Assembly (NCBI RefSeq): GCF_000745855.1
Contig: NZ_JQKD01000012.1
Location: forward strand, 62,001 to 126,000
Source: Xenophilus azovorans DSM 13620
Lineage (GTDB): Bacteria; Pseudomonadota; Gammaproteobacteria; Burkholderiales; Burkholderiaceae_C
Direction of reading: 5' to 3'
DNA: 64,000 bases
The notes below the pieces were generated by a model, which saw only the letters and a program-made list of their open reading frames with translations, searched no databases and was not told where the DNA came from. Position 1 is the first letter of the stretch. The number at the start of each line of letters is the position of its first letter. The translations under genes were made by a program, and so were the position numbers. Below are positions 1 through 8,518 of this stretch, piece after piece.

Positions 1-233
1 TCGCCGTCGTGTCGCCGGTGGCGGGCGGCTCGGTCGAGCCCGAAGCGCTGATCGAGTTCCTGCGCACCCACCTGCCGTACTTCATGATCCCCCGGTACAT
101 CCGCGTCATGCCGGCGCTCCCCCGGACCGCGACGCAGAAGATCGTCAAGCACCAGCTGCGCGCGGAGGGCGTGACGGCCGACACCTGGGACCGGGAAAAG
201 GCAGGCGTCGTCGTGAAGCGCGACCGCCTGTGA
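1..233 (+). CDS. Acyl-CoA synthetase (AMP-forming), C-terminal fragment
   Basis: Only the last ~77 codons are present; the gene begins upstream of the window. The visible part is the small C-terminal domain of the acyl/aryl-CoA ligase (ANL) superfamily. It has the stretch [19 protein letters not shown] followed by TATQKIVK, where the lysine near the end is the usual adenylation lysine. The enzyme would activate a carboxylic acid to its CoA thioester with ATP. A CaiB/BaiF-family gene follows after 34 bases, so the two probably form one unit handling the same acyl-CoA. The substrate cannot be told from this piece. Confidence 0.85.
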   Translation, partial: AVVSPVAGGSVEPEALIEFLRTHLPYFMIPRYIRVMPALPRTATQKIVKHQLRAEGVTADTWDREKAGVVVKRDRL

Positions 234-267
234 CGACCCGCCTTCCTGCCGAACGAGGACAACAACG

Positions 268-1431
268 ATGCCATCTCCCAGCGGTCCGCTCCAGGGCCTG
301 AAAGTCGTCGAATTCGCTGGGCTCGGGCCGGCACCGTTCTGCGGCATGCTGCTGTCCGATCTCGGCGCCGACGTGATCCGCATCGACCGCAAGGGCGCGC
401 GTCCCTACCTGAAGACCTCCGTCACCTCGCGCGGGCGGCGGTCGGTGGCCGTGGACCTCAAGCACCCCCGCGCGGCCGACCTCTGCCTGCGCCTCATCGA
501 CCAGGCCGATGTCCTGATCGAGGGCTTCCGTCCCGGCGTGATGGAGCGGCTGGGCCTGGGTCCCGACGTCGTGCTCGCCCGCAGGCCGGCACTGGTCTAC
601 GGCCGGATGACCGGATGGGGACAGCAGGGGCCCAACGCGCACAAGGCCGGCCACGACATCAACTACATCGCGCTGTCGGGCGCCCTGCACGCCATCGGAA
701 CGGAGAAAGAGCCGGTGATCCCGATCAACCTGCTGGGCGATTTCGGCGGCGGTTCGCTCTACCTGGCCTTCGGCATCATGGCCGCACTGCACCACGCGCG
801 GGCGACCGGCCAGGGGCAGGTGGTGGATTGCGCGATGGTCGACGGCGCGAGTTCGCTGATGGGCATGATCTACGGCTACCTCGACTCGGGCTACTGGAAG
901 GACCGGCGCCAGGCCAACTCGATCGACGGCGGATCGCACTACTACAACGTCTACCAGTGCCATGACGGTGAGTGGATCGCGCTGGGCGCCTCCGAGCCGC
1001 AGTTCTACGCCAACCTGCTGCGCAAGCTGGGGCTCGACGGCCCGGACTTCCATCCGCAGCGCGACCGCACGAAGTGGCCGGCGCTGAAGAAGCGCTTCGC
1101 CGAGACGATCCGCCGCAAGACGCGGGCCGAATGGCTCGCGATCATGGAAGACAGCGACTGCTGCGTCACGCCGGTGCTGTCGCTGGCCGAGGCGCCGCGC
1201 CATCCGCACAACGTCGCGCGGTCGACCTTCGTGGAGATCGACGGCGTGGTGCAGCCGGGCCCGGCGCCACGCTTCTCGGCGACGCCGGGCGCGGTGCGCA
1301 ACCCGCCCGTCGCCATCGGTGCCGACAACGTCTCGGGCCTGGTCGCCTGGGGATTCGATGCGCAGGATGTCGAGCGGCTCGTGCGCGAGGGAGCGGTCCA
1401 GGACTGCCGCGAGGCGGCGGCCGCCGGGTGA
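268..1431 (+). CDS. CaiB/BaiF family protein, alpha-methylacyl-CoA racemase-like
   Basis: A 387-aa protein of the family III CoA-transferase/racemase fold. The N-terminal [19 protein letters not shown] and [11 protein letters not shown] are typical of the family. Two features favour the racemase branch over the transferases: [12 protein letters not shown] (His ~129) and [17 protein letters not shown] (Asp ~158). These match the His/Asp general acid-base pair described for alpha-methylacyl-CoA racemase. A racemase would invert the alpha-methyl centre of a 2-methylacyl-CoA so it can be oxidised. The upstream partial CoA ligase would supply the thioester. A formyl-CoA- or succinyl-CoA-type transferase is the alternative. 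It ends 15 bases from the convergent Bug gene. Confidence 0.88.
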   Translation: MPSPSGPLQGLKVVEFAGLGPAPFCGMLLSDLGADVIRIDRKGARPYLKTSVTSRGRRSVAVDLKHPRAADLCLRLIDQADVLIEGFRPGVMERLGLGPDVVLARRPALVYGRMTGWGQQGPNAHKAGHDINYIALSGALHAIGTEKEPVIPINLLGDFGGGSLYLAFGIMAALHHARATGQGQVVDCAMVDGASSLMGMIYGYLDSGYWKDRRQANSIDGGSHYYNVYQCHDGEWIALGASEPQFYANLLRKLGLDGPDFHPQRDRTKWPALKKRFAETIRRKTRAEWLAIMEDSDCCVTPVLSLAEAPRHPHNVARSTFVEIDGVVQPGPAPRFSATPGAVRNPPVAIGADNVSGLVAWGFDAQDVERLVREGAVQDCREAAAAG

Positions 1432-1445
1432 GCGCGGCCGCCGCC
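1413..1445. terminator. GC-rich hairpin between convergent genes
   Basis: Perfect 12-base arms (1413-1424 and 1434-1445) around a 9-base loop. It spans the 3' end of the CaiB/BaiF gene and the gap to the convergent Bug gene. There is no clear T-tract, so it may be only a weak or bidirectional terminator. Confidence 0.45.
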
Positions 1446-1446
1446 G

Positions 1447-2505
1447 CTATTCCATCGTGATGTTCGCGGCGCGGATGATGCGGCCGAACTTCTCGCGGTC
1501 GCTGCGCATCAGCGCCGTGAACTGCGCGGGGTCCTGATAGAAGGGCACCTGCCCCTGCGCGTCCAGGTGCGCCTTCACGTCGGGCATCGCGAGGATGCGT
1601 CCGATCTCGGCCGTCAGCTTGGCGACCACGGGCGCGGGCGTGCCGGCCGGCGCCAGGATGCCGGTCCACGACTTCATGTCGAACGAGGGCAGCCCCGCCT
1701 GTGCGAAGGTCGGCACCTCGGGCAGCGCCGCCAGAGGGGTGTCGCCGGTGTAGGCGAGCGCGCGCAGCTTGCCGGTCTTGACGTGGCCGATCACGGACAC
1801 GGGCACCGAGAACATCGCCTGCACCTGCCCGCCCAGCAGGTCGTTGATGGCCGGGCCGCCGCCCTTGTAGGGCACGGCGGTCAGCTTCACGCCGGCCTCC
1901 ATGTTGAACAGCTCGCCCGCGAGCTGGTTGGCGTTGCCGGCGCCCGAGATCGCATAGTTGATCCGGCCCGGCTGCGCCTTCGCCTGCGCGATCAGCTCCT
2001 GCAGCGTGCGCGCCGGCAGCGAGGGATGGGTCACGAGCAGGAACTCGCTGCGGTACAGCGTGGCGACCGGCGCGAAGTCCTTCTCGCTGTCGTAGGGCAG
2101 CTTCGGCATCAGCAGCGCGTTGATCACGTGCGTGCTGGCCGTCAGCAGCAGCGTGTAGCCGTCGGCCGGCGCCTTGGCCAGCGCCTGGGTGCCGATGACG
2201 GTGTTGCCCCCGGGCCGGTTGTCGACGACCACCGGCTGGCCCCAGGCCTCGTTGAGCTTCTGGGCGATCAGGCGTGCGACCGGGTCGGTGCTGCCGCCTG
2301 CCGGGAAGGGAATCAGCAGGCGGATGGGCCGGTCGGGGAAAGAGGAGGAGGGCGCTGCATCGCCGGCTGCCGGCGCCGCGCCCGCGCAAAGGCCGAGCAG
2401 CGCGACCGACGCGGCCTGCGCGAGGCCGCGCAGGACCCGGCGCCTCGGCGGCTGAGAAACAGGCTGCGTGTTCTGGCGGGTTGTCGTCTCTTTCTGGTCT
2501 TTCAT
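1447..2505 (-). CDS. Bug-family (TctC-like) substrate-binding protein
   Basis: A 352-aa periplasmic receptor of the tripartite tricarboxylate transporter family. A twin-arginine-like N-terminus (PPRRRVLRGLAQAASVALLG) is followed by the family opening FPDRPIRLLIPFPAGGSTD, then DNRPGGNT and the PYKGGGPAINDLLGGQVQ region. The start at 2505 has GGAG a few bases upstream. No TctA/TctB lies beside it, as is common for the many orphan Bug proteins of Burkholderiales. A TTGACA-N18-TAGACT promoter with a LacI-type operator over the start point lies upstream, so it is probably induced with the rest of the catabolic cluster. The ligand is likely an organic acid, unidentified. Confidence 0.93.
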   Translation of the reverse strand: MKDQKETTTRQNTQPVSQPPRRRVLRGLAQAASVALLGLCAGAAPAAGDAAPSSSFPDRPIRLLIPFPAGGSTDPVARLIAQKLNEAWGQPVVVDNRPGGNTVIGTQALAKAPADGYTLLLTASTHVINALLMPKLPYDSEKDFAPVATLYRSEFLLVTHPSLPARTLQELIAQAKAQPGRINYAISGAGNANQLAGELFNMEAGVKLTAVPYKGGGPAINDLLGGQVQAMFSVPVSVIGHVKTGKLRALAYTGDTPLAALPEVPTFAQAGLPSFDMKSWTGILAPAGTPAPVVAKLTAEIGRILAMPDVKAHLDAQGQVPFYQDPAQFTALMRSDREKFGRIIRAANITME

Positions 2506-2547
2506 GTGTCTCCGTTCACCGCACGGAGGTTGGCGCGGCGCTGAATC

Positions 2548-2561
2548 TGATAGCGGTAACA
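2548..2561. promoter_or_regulatory. LacI-type operator A
   Basis: TGATAGCGGTAACA, an imperfect palindrome centred on CG at 2554-2555. It matches the shared pattern TGnTAnCGnTAnCA and covers the predicted start point (~2559) of the minus-strand Bug promoter, a classical repressor position. Five similar sites occur in this cluster. Confidence 0.75.
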
Positions 2562-2565
2562 TTCA

Positions 2566-2595
2566 AGTCTAGGTGCAGCGCCACGGGATTGTCAA
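2566..2595 (-). promoter_or_regulatory. Sigma70-type promoter of the first Bug gene
   Basis: On the minus strand, TTGACA (2595-2590), an 18-base spacer and TAGACT (2571-2566). The predicted start is ~2559, inside operator A, giving a leader of about 54 bases. The same arrangement recurs at 13843-13872. Confidence 0.7.
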
Positions 2596-2680
2596 GAAAG
2601 AGGAAGGGAAGACCTTTCCAGCGGCACGGCGCATGCCTCGATCCAAGGGAAAACCGGGATGGGAAAAGCCCTTCGGTCGT

Positions 2681-2710
2681 TTGACAAGCGCTGTTGGCGG
2701 TGCCTACAGT
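2681..2710 (+). promoter_or_regulatory. Sigma70-type promoter before the ThDP-enzyme operon
   Basis: TTGACA (2681-2686), 18-base spacer, TACAGT (2705-2710), with a TG extension (2701-2702). The predicted start is ~2717. Operator B lies about 47 bases downstream, so repression there would be by roadblock or through contact with operator A. Confidence 0.5.
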
Positions 2711-2762
2711 CCAAGCCTCCCCCCTCGTTTTTCTCAATCCGTCCGCTTCCGCGCATCCATAA

Positions 2763-4436
2763 ATGTTATCGCTAACTAAACTCAAGGAATCCCAGAAGAC
2801 GAGCGCCGCCGAGCAGCCGCTGCTCGTGGTCGACGTGCTGGCGCAGCGGCTCGCCGCGCGCGGCGTCAGGCGCATCTTCGGCGTGCCGGGCGGCGACTGC
2901 AGCCTGGACCTGATCGGCGCCTGTGCGAAGATCGGCATCGACTTCATCCTCGCGCGCACCGAATCGGCCGCGGGCATGATGGCCAGCATCACGGGCGAGC
3001 TCACGGGTGCGCCGGGCGTGCTGATGGTCACGCGCGGGCCGGGTCTGGCGCACGGCATGAATGGCGTGGCCTACGCGGCGCTCGACCGCGCGCCGCTGCT
3101 GGTGCTGGCCGACGGCTACGACAGCCCCCGCATGGACCACGTGGCGCACCAGCGCTACGACCAGCACGCGATGATCGCGCCGCTGTCCAAGGGCAGTTGT
3201 GGCCTGGCCGGCAGCGACCCGGGGCGCGACATCGATGCGCTGCTCGATCTCGCGAGCGCCGATCCGCCCGGGCCGGTGTACATCGAGATGCGCGGCGGGG
3301 AGATCCGGCGCGAGATCGGCGCGGAAGGCGGCCCCGGGCGCCCGGCCGCGCGCACCGGCACCACCGCGCCGGCGCCGCGCGCGGCGCTGCCCGAGCGCGC
3401 CAAGGCGCTGCTCGCGGGTGCCCGCCATCCGGTCATCGTCGCGGGGCTGCAGGCCTGCGATGCGGCGGCCTCGGCCGCGCTGCGCAAGCTGGCGGCGGGC
3501 TGGAACTGCCCGGTGCTCGAGAGCTACAAGGCCCTGGGCACGATGTCGGCGGACGATCCGCAGGCGGTGGGCTGCTACACCGGCGGCGCCTCCGACGCGG
3601 TCCTGCTGTCGCAGGCCGACCTGGTGGTGCTCTACGGTCTGGACGCGATCGAATTCCCGGCGCACAAGTGGCTGTTCGCCGGCCCGGTCGTGGAGTTCAC
3701 CACGCACGACTTCCCGCGCAACATCGTGCAGCCCGAAGTCAGCATGACAGGCCCGCTCGCCGGCTTCGCCGAGGCCGCGCTCCCGGTGGTCGGGAAAAGC
3801 GCCTGGACGGCCGACGCGCTCGCCGCGGCGCGCGCCGAACTCAAGCGCCGCGCCCGCGCCGACCAGGGCGAGGGGCCGATCACGCCGCAGGCGGTGGTCG
3901 ATGCCGTGTGCGCCGCGGCGCCGCCGCAGGCGCGCATCGCGCTCGATGCCGGGGCCCACATGCTGCCGGTGCTGCACGCCTGGCATGCGACCGAGCCGCG
4001 CCAGTCGCTGATCTCGCGCGGCCTGGCCACCATGGCCTTCGCGCTGCCGGCGGCCATCGGCTCGGCGCTGGCCGAACCGGACCGCCCCGTGATCGCCTTC
4101 ACCGGGGACGGCGGCCTGATGATGTGCCCGGGCGAGCTCGGCACCGCGGTGCAGTACGGCTGCAGGCTGGTGGTGGTGGTGTTCAACGACGAGAGCCTGA
4201 CGCTGATCGAGGTCAAGCAGCGCCAGCGCGGCTTCGAGCGGCGCGGGCTGGACTTCTCGCCCGCCGACTTCGCCAAGGTGGCCGAGGGCTTCGGCTGCCT
4301 CGGCCTGCGCGTGGAAAAGCCCGAGGAACTGGCGCCCGCGATGCGGCGCGCCTTCGCGCACGACGGCCCGGTGGTCATCGACGCCGTGGTCAACCCCCAC
4401 GCCTACACCGCGCAGCTCGCCGCCCTGCGCGGCTGA
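2763..4436 (+). CDS. ThDP-dependent enzyme, acetolactate synthase / 2-oxoacid decarboxylase type
   Basis: A 557-aa three-domain thiamine diphosphate enzyme. The PYR domain has GVPGGDCSLD and the catalytic Glu ~67 (LARTESAAGMM). The PP domain has GDGGLMMCPGEL (~448) and an Asn ~28 residues later (VVFNDESL), the ThDP/Mg motif. Family members decarboxylate 2-oxoacids or join the product to an acceptor; which applies here is not clear. It heads a tight operon with the TauD-type dioxygenase, SDR and Bug receptor. ATG 2763 has no Shine-Dalgarno sequence and lies in operator B; GTG 2826 is an alternative start. A clear paralogue lies at 9040-10686. Confidence 0.88.
   Translation: MLSLTKLKESQKTSAAEQPLLVVDVLAQRLAARGVRRIFGVPGGDCSLDLIGACAKIGIDFILARTESAAGMMASITGELTGAPGVLMVTRGPGLAHGMNGVAYAALDRAPLLVLADGYDSPRMDHVAHQRYDQHAMIAPLSKGSCGLAGSDPGRDIDALLDLASADPPGPVYIEMRGGEIRREIGAEGGPGRPAARTGTTAPAPRAALPERAKALLAGARHPVIVAGLQACDAAASAALRKLAAGWNCPVLESYKALGTMSADDPQAVGCYTGGASDAVLLSQADLVVLYGLDAIEFPAHKWLFAGPVVEFTTHDFPRNIVQPEVSMTGPLAGFAEAALPVVGKSAWTADALAAARAELKRRARADQGEGPITPQAVVDAVCAAAPPQARIALDAGAHMLPVLHAWHATEPRQSLISRGLATMAFALPAAIGSALAEPDRPVIAFTGDGGLMMCPGELGTAVQYGCRLVVVVFNDESLTLIEVKQRQRGFERRGLDFSPADFAKVAEGFGCLGLRVEKPEELAPAMRRAFAHDGPVVIDAVVNPHAYTAQLAALRG
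2764..2777. promoter_or_regulatory. LacI-type operator B
   Basis: TGTTATCGCTAACT matches the shared operator pattern except at the last base. It overlaps the first possible ATG (2763) of the ThDP enzyme. Its centre is 216 bp from that of operator A. Confidence 0.65.
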
Positions 4437-4466
4437 GCGGACGCACGCAACCCAAGGAGACAAGCA

Positions 4467-5330
4467 ATGGCATTGAAAGTGCGCCCCCTGGCGCCGGCGA
4501 TCGGCGCGGAGATCGTGGACTTCGACCTGGCGACGGACCTGGACGACGACAGCTTCGCGCAGATCGAGTCGGTGTTCAACGACCGCGGGCTGCTGCTCTT
4601 TCGCAAGCAGCGGCTGAGCGAGCAGCAGCACATCGACGTCAGCCGCCGCTTCGGCCCGCTGCAGGACCACGTGCTCAAGCCCTATCTCATCCCCGGCTAT
4701 CCGCAGATCCTGCGCATCACCAACCTGCTCGACAAGGACGGCCAGCCGATGGGCATCGGCGATGCGGGCCTGTTCTGGCATTCCGACACCTCGTACAGGA
4801 GGGACCCATGCCGCTGCTCGCTGCTCTACGCGATCGAGGTGCCGGCGCGCGACGGCGAGCGCAGCTACGGCGACACCCTGTTCGCCAGCCTCACCGAGGC
4901 CTACGACGCACTCGACGAAGGCACGCGCCGGCAGATCGACGGGCTGTCGGCCGAGCACTCCTACGGCAAGCACTACGCGCGCATGCAGGCGGCGGGCTCC
5001 AAGCGGCCCGACCTGACCGACGAACAGAAGCGCGAGGTGCCGAAGGTGATGCACCCGGTGGCCCGGCCGCATCCGATCACTAGGCGCAAGGCGCTGTACG
5101 TGAACGACGGCTACACCACGCACATCCAGGGCATGGCACCGGCCGAGAGCGACGCGCTGCTGGAGCGGCTGGTGGCGCAGACCATCCGCCCGGAGTTCAG
5201 CTACCGCCACCGCTGGAACGAGGGCGACCTGCTGATCTGGGACAACTCCTCCACGCAGCATCTGGCGATCGCCGACTACGCGCTGCCGCAGCGCCGCCTG
5301 ATGCACCGCACCACGGTGCTGGCGGCCTGA
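4467..5330 (+). CDS. TauD/TfdA family Fe(II)/2-oxoglutarate dioxygenase
   Basis: A 287-aa non-haem iron oxygenase. The metal triad is visible: His ~105 and Asp ~107 in FWHSDTSYRR, and a distal His ~265 in TQHLAIADY. Arg ~281 in MHRTTV would hold 2-oxoglutarate. Relatives (TfdA, TauD) hydroxylate a carbon next to an ether, sulfonate or similar group, which then collapses. AAGGAGA stands 9 bases before the ATG. It lies 30 bases after the ThDP gene and 4 bases before the SDR, so the three are cotranscribed and probably act on one pathway. Confidence 0.93.
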   Translation: MALKVRPLAPAIGAEIVDFDLATDLDDDSFAQIESVFNDRGLLLFRKQRLSEQQHIDVSRRFGPLQDHVLKPYLIPGYPQILRITNLLDKDGQPMGIGDAGLFWHSDTSYRRDPCRCSLLYAIEVPARDGERSYGDTLFASLTEAYDALDEGTRRQIDGLSAEHSYGKHYARMQAAGSKRPDLTDEQKREVPKVMHPVARPHPITRRKALYVNDGYTTHIQGMAPAESDALLERLVAQTIRPEFSYRHRWNEGDLLIWDNSSTQHLAIADYALPQRRLMHRTTVLAA

Positions 5331-5334
5331 GGCC

Positions 5335-6096
5335 ATGGCGCACGATTTCGACTTCGGCGGCATGACGGCCGCCGTCACCGGCGCCGGCCGCGGCATGGGC
5401 CGCGAGATCGCGCTGGCGCTCGGCGCGCGCGGCGCGCGGGTGATCGCGGCCGACATCCGGCCCGAGGCCTGCGCGGACACGGCCGAGGCGATCGTTCGCG
5501 CGGGCGGCAGCGCGCGCGCGCAGGTGCTGGACATCGCCGACGTGCCGGCCCTGCGCGCCTTCTTCCGCGGCCTGGACGAGGCGCTCGACATCGTCGTGTG
5601 CGCCGCCGCCATCCTCAAGGTCAAGCCCTTCCTCGAACACGAGGAGGAAGACTGGGACGCACTGGCGCGGGTGAACCTGAAGGGCACCTTCTTCACCGTG
5701 CAGGAAGCGGCGCGCCACATGGCGCCGCGCCGCAAGGGCACGATCGTGACCTTCTCGTCGACCTCCGCCTTCGTGGCATCGCGCGTGCCCGAGATCGCCT
5801 ACGACGTGACCAAGGGCGGCATCCGCCAGCTCACCGTGTCGGCCGCGGTGGAGCTCGCGCCGCTGGGCATCCGGGTCAACGGCCTGGCCCCGGGCACGAT
5901 CCTGACCGACTTCAACCGCGCCACGCTGGACACGCCCGAGCGCCTGCAGGCTGCCGCCAACGGCCTGCCGCTCGGCCGCGTGGGCACGCCGGACGACGTG
6001 ATCGGCGCCGCGCTCTACCTGTGTTCGCCGATGTCCTCGTACGTCACGGGGCAACTGCTCGTCGTGGATGGCGGGCGGCTGTGCCGCTCCGGCTAG
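5335..6096 (+). CDS. SDR family oxidoreductase
   Basis: A 253-aa classical short-chain dehydrogenase. The cofactor motif VTGAGRGMGREIA is at ~14-26, the catalytic Ser in FSSTSAF and YDVTKGG has Tyr ~156 and Lys ~160. The NAD(P) adenine-pocket acidic residue in AADIRPE suggests NAD. The C-terminal VTGQLLVVDGG is family-typical. It begins 4 bases after the dioxygenase stop, so translation is probably coupled. It likely oxidises an alcohol or reduces a carbonyl made by its neighbours; the substrate is unknown. Confidence 0.92.
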   Translation: MAHDFDFGGMTAAVTGAGRGMGREIALALGARGARVIAADIRPEACADTAEAIVRAGGSARAQVLDIADVPALRAFFRGLDEALDIVVCAAAILKVKPFLEHEEEDWDALARVNLKGTFFTVQEAARHMAPRRKGTIVTFSSTSAFVASRVPEIAYDVTKGGIRQLTVSAAVELAPLGIRVNGLAPGTILTDFNRATLDTPERLQAAANGLPLGRVGTPDDVIGAALYLCSPMSSYVTGQLLVVDGGRLCRSG

Positions 6097-6138
6097 GTCC
6101 GGCGGACCGAGCGGCCCCCGAATGAGAAGGAGACAAGC

Positions 6139-7149
6139 ATGCAATCCCACGATCCCACCCTCACGCGCCGCGAGGCCCTCGCCTCGCTGGCGCTCGCGGC
6201 CGCCGGCGGCGGCCTGCTCGCCGCGGGCGGCCACGCCGCTGCCGCCGACGCGCCGTGGCCGACGCGGCCGATCCGCTGGGTGATTCCCTACGCGGCCGGC
6301 GGCACCTCGGACATCATCGTGCGCGCGGCCGCCGTGAAGCTCGGCGAGCGCCTGGGCCAGGCGGTGGTCGTCGAGAACAAGACCGGCGCCGGCGGCAACC
6401 TCGGCACCGACTTCGTCGCCAAGTCGCCGCCCGACGGCTACACCTGGGTGGTGGGCAACACCGGGCCGATGGCGGTCAACGTCAGCCTCTACGCCAGCAT
6501 GCCCTTCGACCCGCAGAAGGACCTGGTGCCGATCACGCTGCTGGTGGCCTATCCCAACCTCGTCGTCGCGCATCCCGAGAAGGGGCCGAAGTCGATGCAG
6601 GAACTGCTCGCGCTGGCCCGGGCGCAGCCGATCGCCTATGCCGGCAACGGCGTCGGCACCTCGCTGCACCTGACGGGCCAGCTGCTCGCGCAGAGCGCCG
6701 GCATCCAGCTCACCCACGTCGCCTACCGCGGCGAGGCGCCTGGCCTGACCGACGTGATGGCCGGCGTGGTGCCGATCGGGATCACGCCGATCGCCTCCGG
6801 CCTGCCGCTGGTCAAGGGCGGCAAGCTGCGCGGGCTGGCGGTGACGGGCGCCGAGCGCTCGCCGCTGCTGCCCGAGGTGCCGACGGTCGCGGAATCGGGC
6901 GTGCCGGGCTTCGAGGCCACCGGCTGGGTCGGCATCCTGGTGCCGCGCGGCACGCCCCAGCCGGTTGTGGACCGTCTGGCCAGGGAGTTCGTCGCGGTGA
7001 TGCAACTGCCCGACATCCAGCACATCGTGAAGAACGACATGGCCTCCTTCGTGCCCCCGCTCGGGCCGGACCACTTCGCGGGCTTCATCGAAAGCGAGAC
7101 GCAGCGCTGGCGCAAGGTGGTGCGTTCCGCCAACCTCAAGGCCGAGTAG
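6139..7149 (+). CDS. Bug-family (TctC-like) substrate-binding protein
   Basis: A 336-aa periplasmic receptor and the last gene of the ThDP-TauD-SDR operon. A twin-arginine-like signal (TRREALASLALAAAGGGLLA) precedes WPTRPIRWVIPYAAGGTSD, ENKTGAGGN and HVAYRGEAPGLTDVMAG. AAGGAGA is 7 bases before the ATG. No membrane subunits are adjacent, so it must use permeases encoded elsewhere. Its cotranscription with catabolic enzymes suggests it binds the pathway substrate. It differs in sequence from the two other receptors in the cluster, so the three probably have different ligands. Confidence 0.92.
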   Translation: MQSHDPTLTRREALASLALAAAGGGLLAAGGHAAAADAPWPTRPIRWVIPYAAGGTSDIIVRAAAVKLGERLGQAVVVENKTGAGGNLGTDFVAKSPPDGYTWVVGNTGPMAVNVSLYASMPFDPQKDLVPITLLVAYPNLVVAHPEKGPKSMQELLALARAQPIAYAGNGVGTSLHLTGQLLAQSAGIQLTHVAYRGEAPGLTDVMAGVVPIGITPIASGLPLVKGGKLRGLAVTGAERSPLLPEVPTVAESGVPGFEATGWVGILVPRGTPQPVVDRLAREFVAVMQLPDIQHIVKNDMASFVPPLGPDHFAGFIESETQRWRKVVRSANLKAE

Positions 7150-7161
7150 CCTGAAACGGAA

Positions 7162-7183
7162 GCGGCGGCCCGCGGGCCGCCGC
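7162..7183. terminator. Perfect GC palindrome between convergent operons
   Basis: A 22-base perfect palindrome, flanked by GGAA and TTCC that extend the pairing, lies between the Bug gene stop (7149) and the convergent Rieske gene stop (7204). It has no long T-tract. It could act as a bidirectional terminator for both operons. Confidence 0.5.
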
Positions 7184-7203
7184 CTTCCGGGCAGGGTCCT
7201 TCC

Positions 7204-8508
7204 TCAGAGCCCCATGCGCTCGCGGTAGTAGCTGTAGAAGCCGCGGATCAGCGTCTCGGTGATCATGGTGTCCATCGGCTGGTGGTCCACGCCGCCCATC
7301 GTCACGACCTGCACCGCATCGGGCGCACCCTCGACTGAGGGCTGCATCTTCGCGAGCACCTCGCTGTCGTCGATCGCCACGTAGCCGGCCGGCCCCATCA
7401 GGTTGGCCTGCTTGAGGCGGCGGCGGGTCATCGCCTCGTCGTCGTCCTCGAAGCCGTAGTGCGTCCAGGCCAGCTCGGACTGCGAGGCCGACTTCGGGAT
7501 CAGGTGCCGCAGCGCCAGCGAGTTGCCGTGCTGCTGGAAGAAGATCGACGGCATGACCGAGAAGTTGATCATCGAGCTGTCGCCCATCTCGTCGACCGGC
7601 TTGACGACTTCCATGTCCTCCAGCCTGAAGTCGCTCTTGAGGTTGGCCAGCTCCTTCGTGACCTCGTTCTGCTGGCCCGCGGTGCTGGCCGAGTAGGTCG
7701 ACGCCATGATGCCGTGGCGGCCGCCGAGCGTGGGCACGGCCTTGAAGGCCGTGTCGGTGCGCAGCAGGCCGAAGGTGAGGAAGAAGCTGTGCAGCAGCGT
7801 GGCGTGGTAGGGGTCGCGGCTGTTCTCGAGGTAGAGCTTCCAGTTGCTGGGCAGCAGTTGCCGGTTGTAGCCGAGCAGGCGCAGCTTCTTCCCGCCGCCC
7901 CCCGTGGCGCGGTTGACCAGGCCGAGGATCTCCTCGCCCAGGTAGTCCTCGAGCGGCGGCGTCTCCTCCGAGAAGGTGGCCCAGACCACGCCGTTGAAGG
8001 TGGCCACGCGCAGCCGGCGCAGCCCGTGCTCGCTCTTCTTGAAGTCGCGCGGCATGCCGCCCTTGCCCATGGCGCCGCGCAGGAAGGGCAGGCCCAGCAG
8101 GTTGCCTTCGAGGTCGTAGCTCCAGTGGTGGTAGGGGCAGGTGAAGTCCTTCACCGTGCCCTTGCTCTCCCAGCACAACTGCGAGCCGCGGTGTGCGCAG
8201 CGGTTCTCCAGCACGTTCACCGCGCCGTCCTCGCCGCGCACCATCACCACCGAGCGGGTGCCGACCCAGCTGCGCTTGTAGGCGCCGGGCTGCTCGATCT
8301 CGCATTCGAGGCCGACGAAGTTCCAATGCGGGCCCTCGAAGAAGACCTGCATCTCGCGCTGGAAGATCGCGGGGTCGGAATAGATCCATGCCGGGATGCG
8401 CGTCCCGGCCGGCTCGGGCCAGCGCCGCAGCGCGAGCATGGAGACGGGGGCTTGCGCGGCCTGGGCGCAGGACGGGGCTTCGAGGGTGGTGCTGTCCGAA
8501 GAGGTCAT
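7204..8508 (-). CDS. Aromatic ring-hydroxylating dioxygenase, alpha (Rieske) subunit
   Basis: A 434-aa catalytic subunit. The Rieske [2Fe-2S] ligands are Cys104, His106, Cys124 and His127 (CAHRGSQ and CPYHHW). The mononuclear iron site is in RDPYHATLLH (Asp232, His235, His240). Such enzymes add both atoms of O2 to an aromatic ring to give a cis-diol, which may collapse with loss of a substituent. The beta subunit lies 10 bases upstream and the paralogous ThDP enzyme before that, forming a three-gene operon. Length and motifs resemble the benzoate/anthranilate/salicylate-type oxygenases, but the substrate is not determinable by eye. Confidence 0.95.
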   Translation of the reverse strand: MTSSDSTTLEAPSCAQAAQAPVSMLALRRWPEPAGTRIPAWIYSDPAIFQREMQVFFEGPHWNFVGLECEIEQPGAYKRSWVGTRSVVMVRGEDGAVNVLENRCAHRGSQLCWESKGTVKDFTCPYHHWSYDLEGNLLGLPFLRGAMGKGGMPRDFKKSEHGLRRLRVATFNGVVWATFSEETPPLEDYLGEEILGLVNRATGGGGKKLRLLGYNRQLLPSNWKLYLENSRDPYHATLLHSFFLTFGLLRTDTAFKAVPTLGGRHGIMASTYSASTAGQQNEVTKELANLKSDFRLEDMEVVKPVDEMGDSSMINFSVMPSIFFQQHGNSLALRHLIPKSASQSELAWTHYGFEDDDEAMTRRRLKQANLMGPAGYVAIDDSEVLAKMQPSVEGAPDAVQVVTMGGVDHQPMDTMITETLIRGFYSYYRERMGL

Positions 8509-8518
8509 GCTCGGGATC

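Noticed and set aside
145-1209. Long minus-strand reading frames opposite the CaiB/BaiF gene and many other genes
   Set aside because: Arg/Ala/Gly/Pro- or His/Gln/Val-rich translations with no domains, antisense or shifted against clear genes; typical of GC-rich shadow frames.
2548-2777. DNA looping between operators A and B (216 bp) or D and C (81 bp) as the main mechanism
   Set aside because: The spacings are not whole helical turns at 10.5 bp per turn, and operators A, C and F already cover start points, so looping is unnecessary. It is not excluded.
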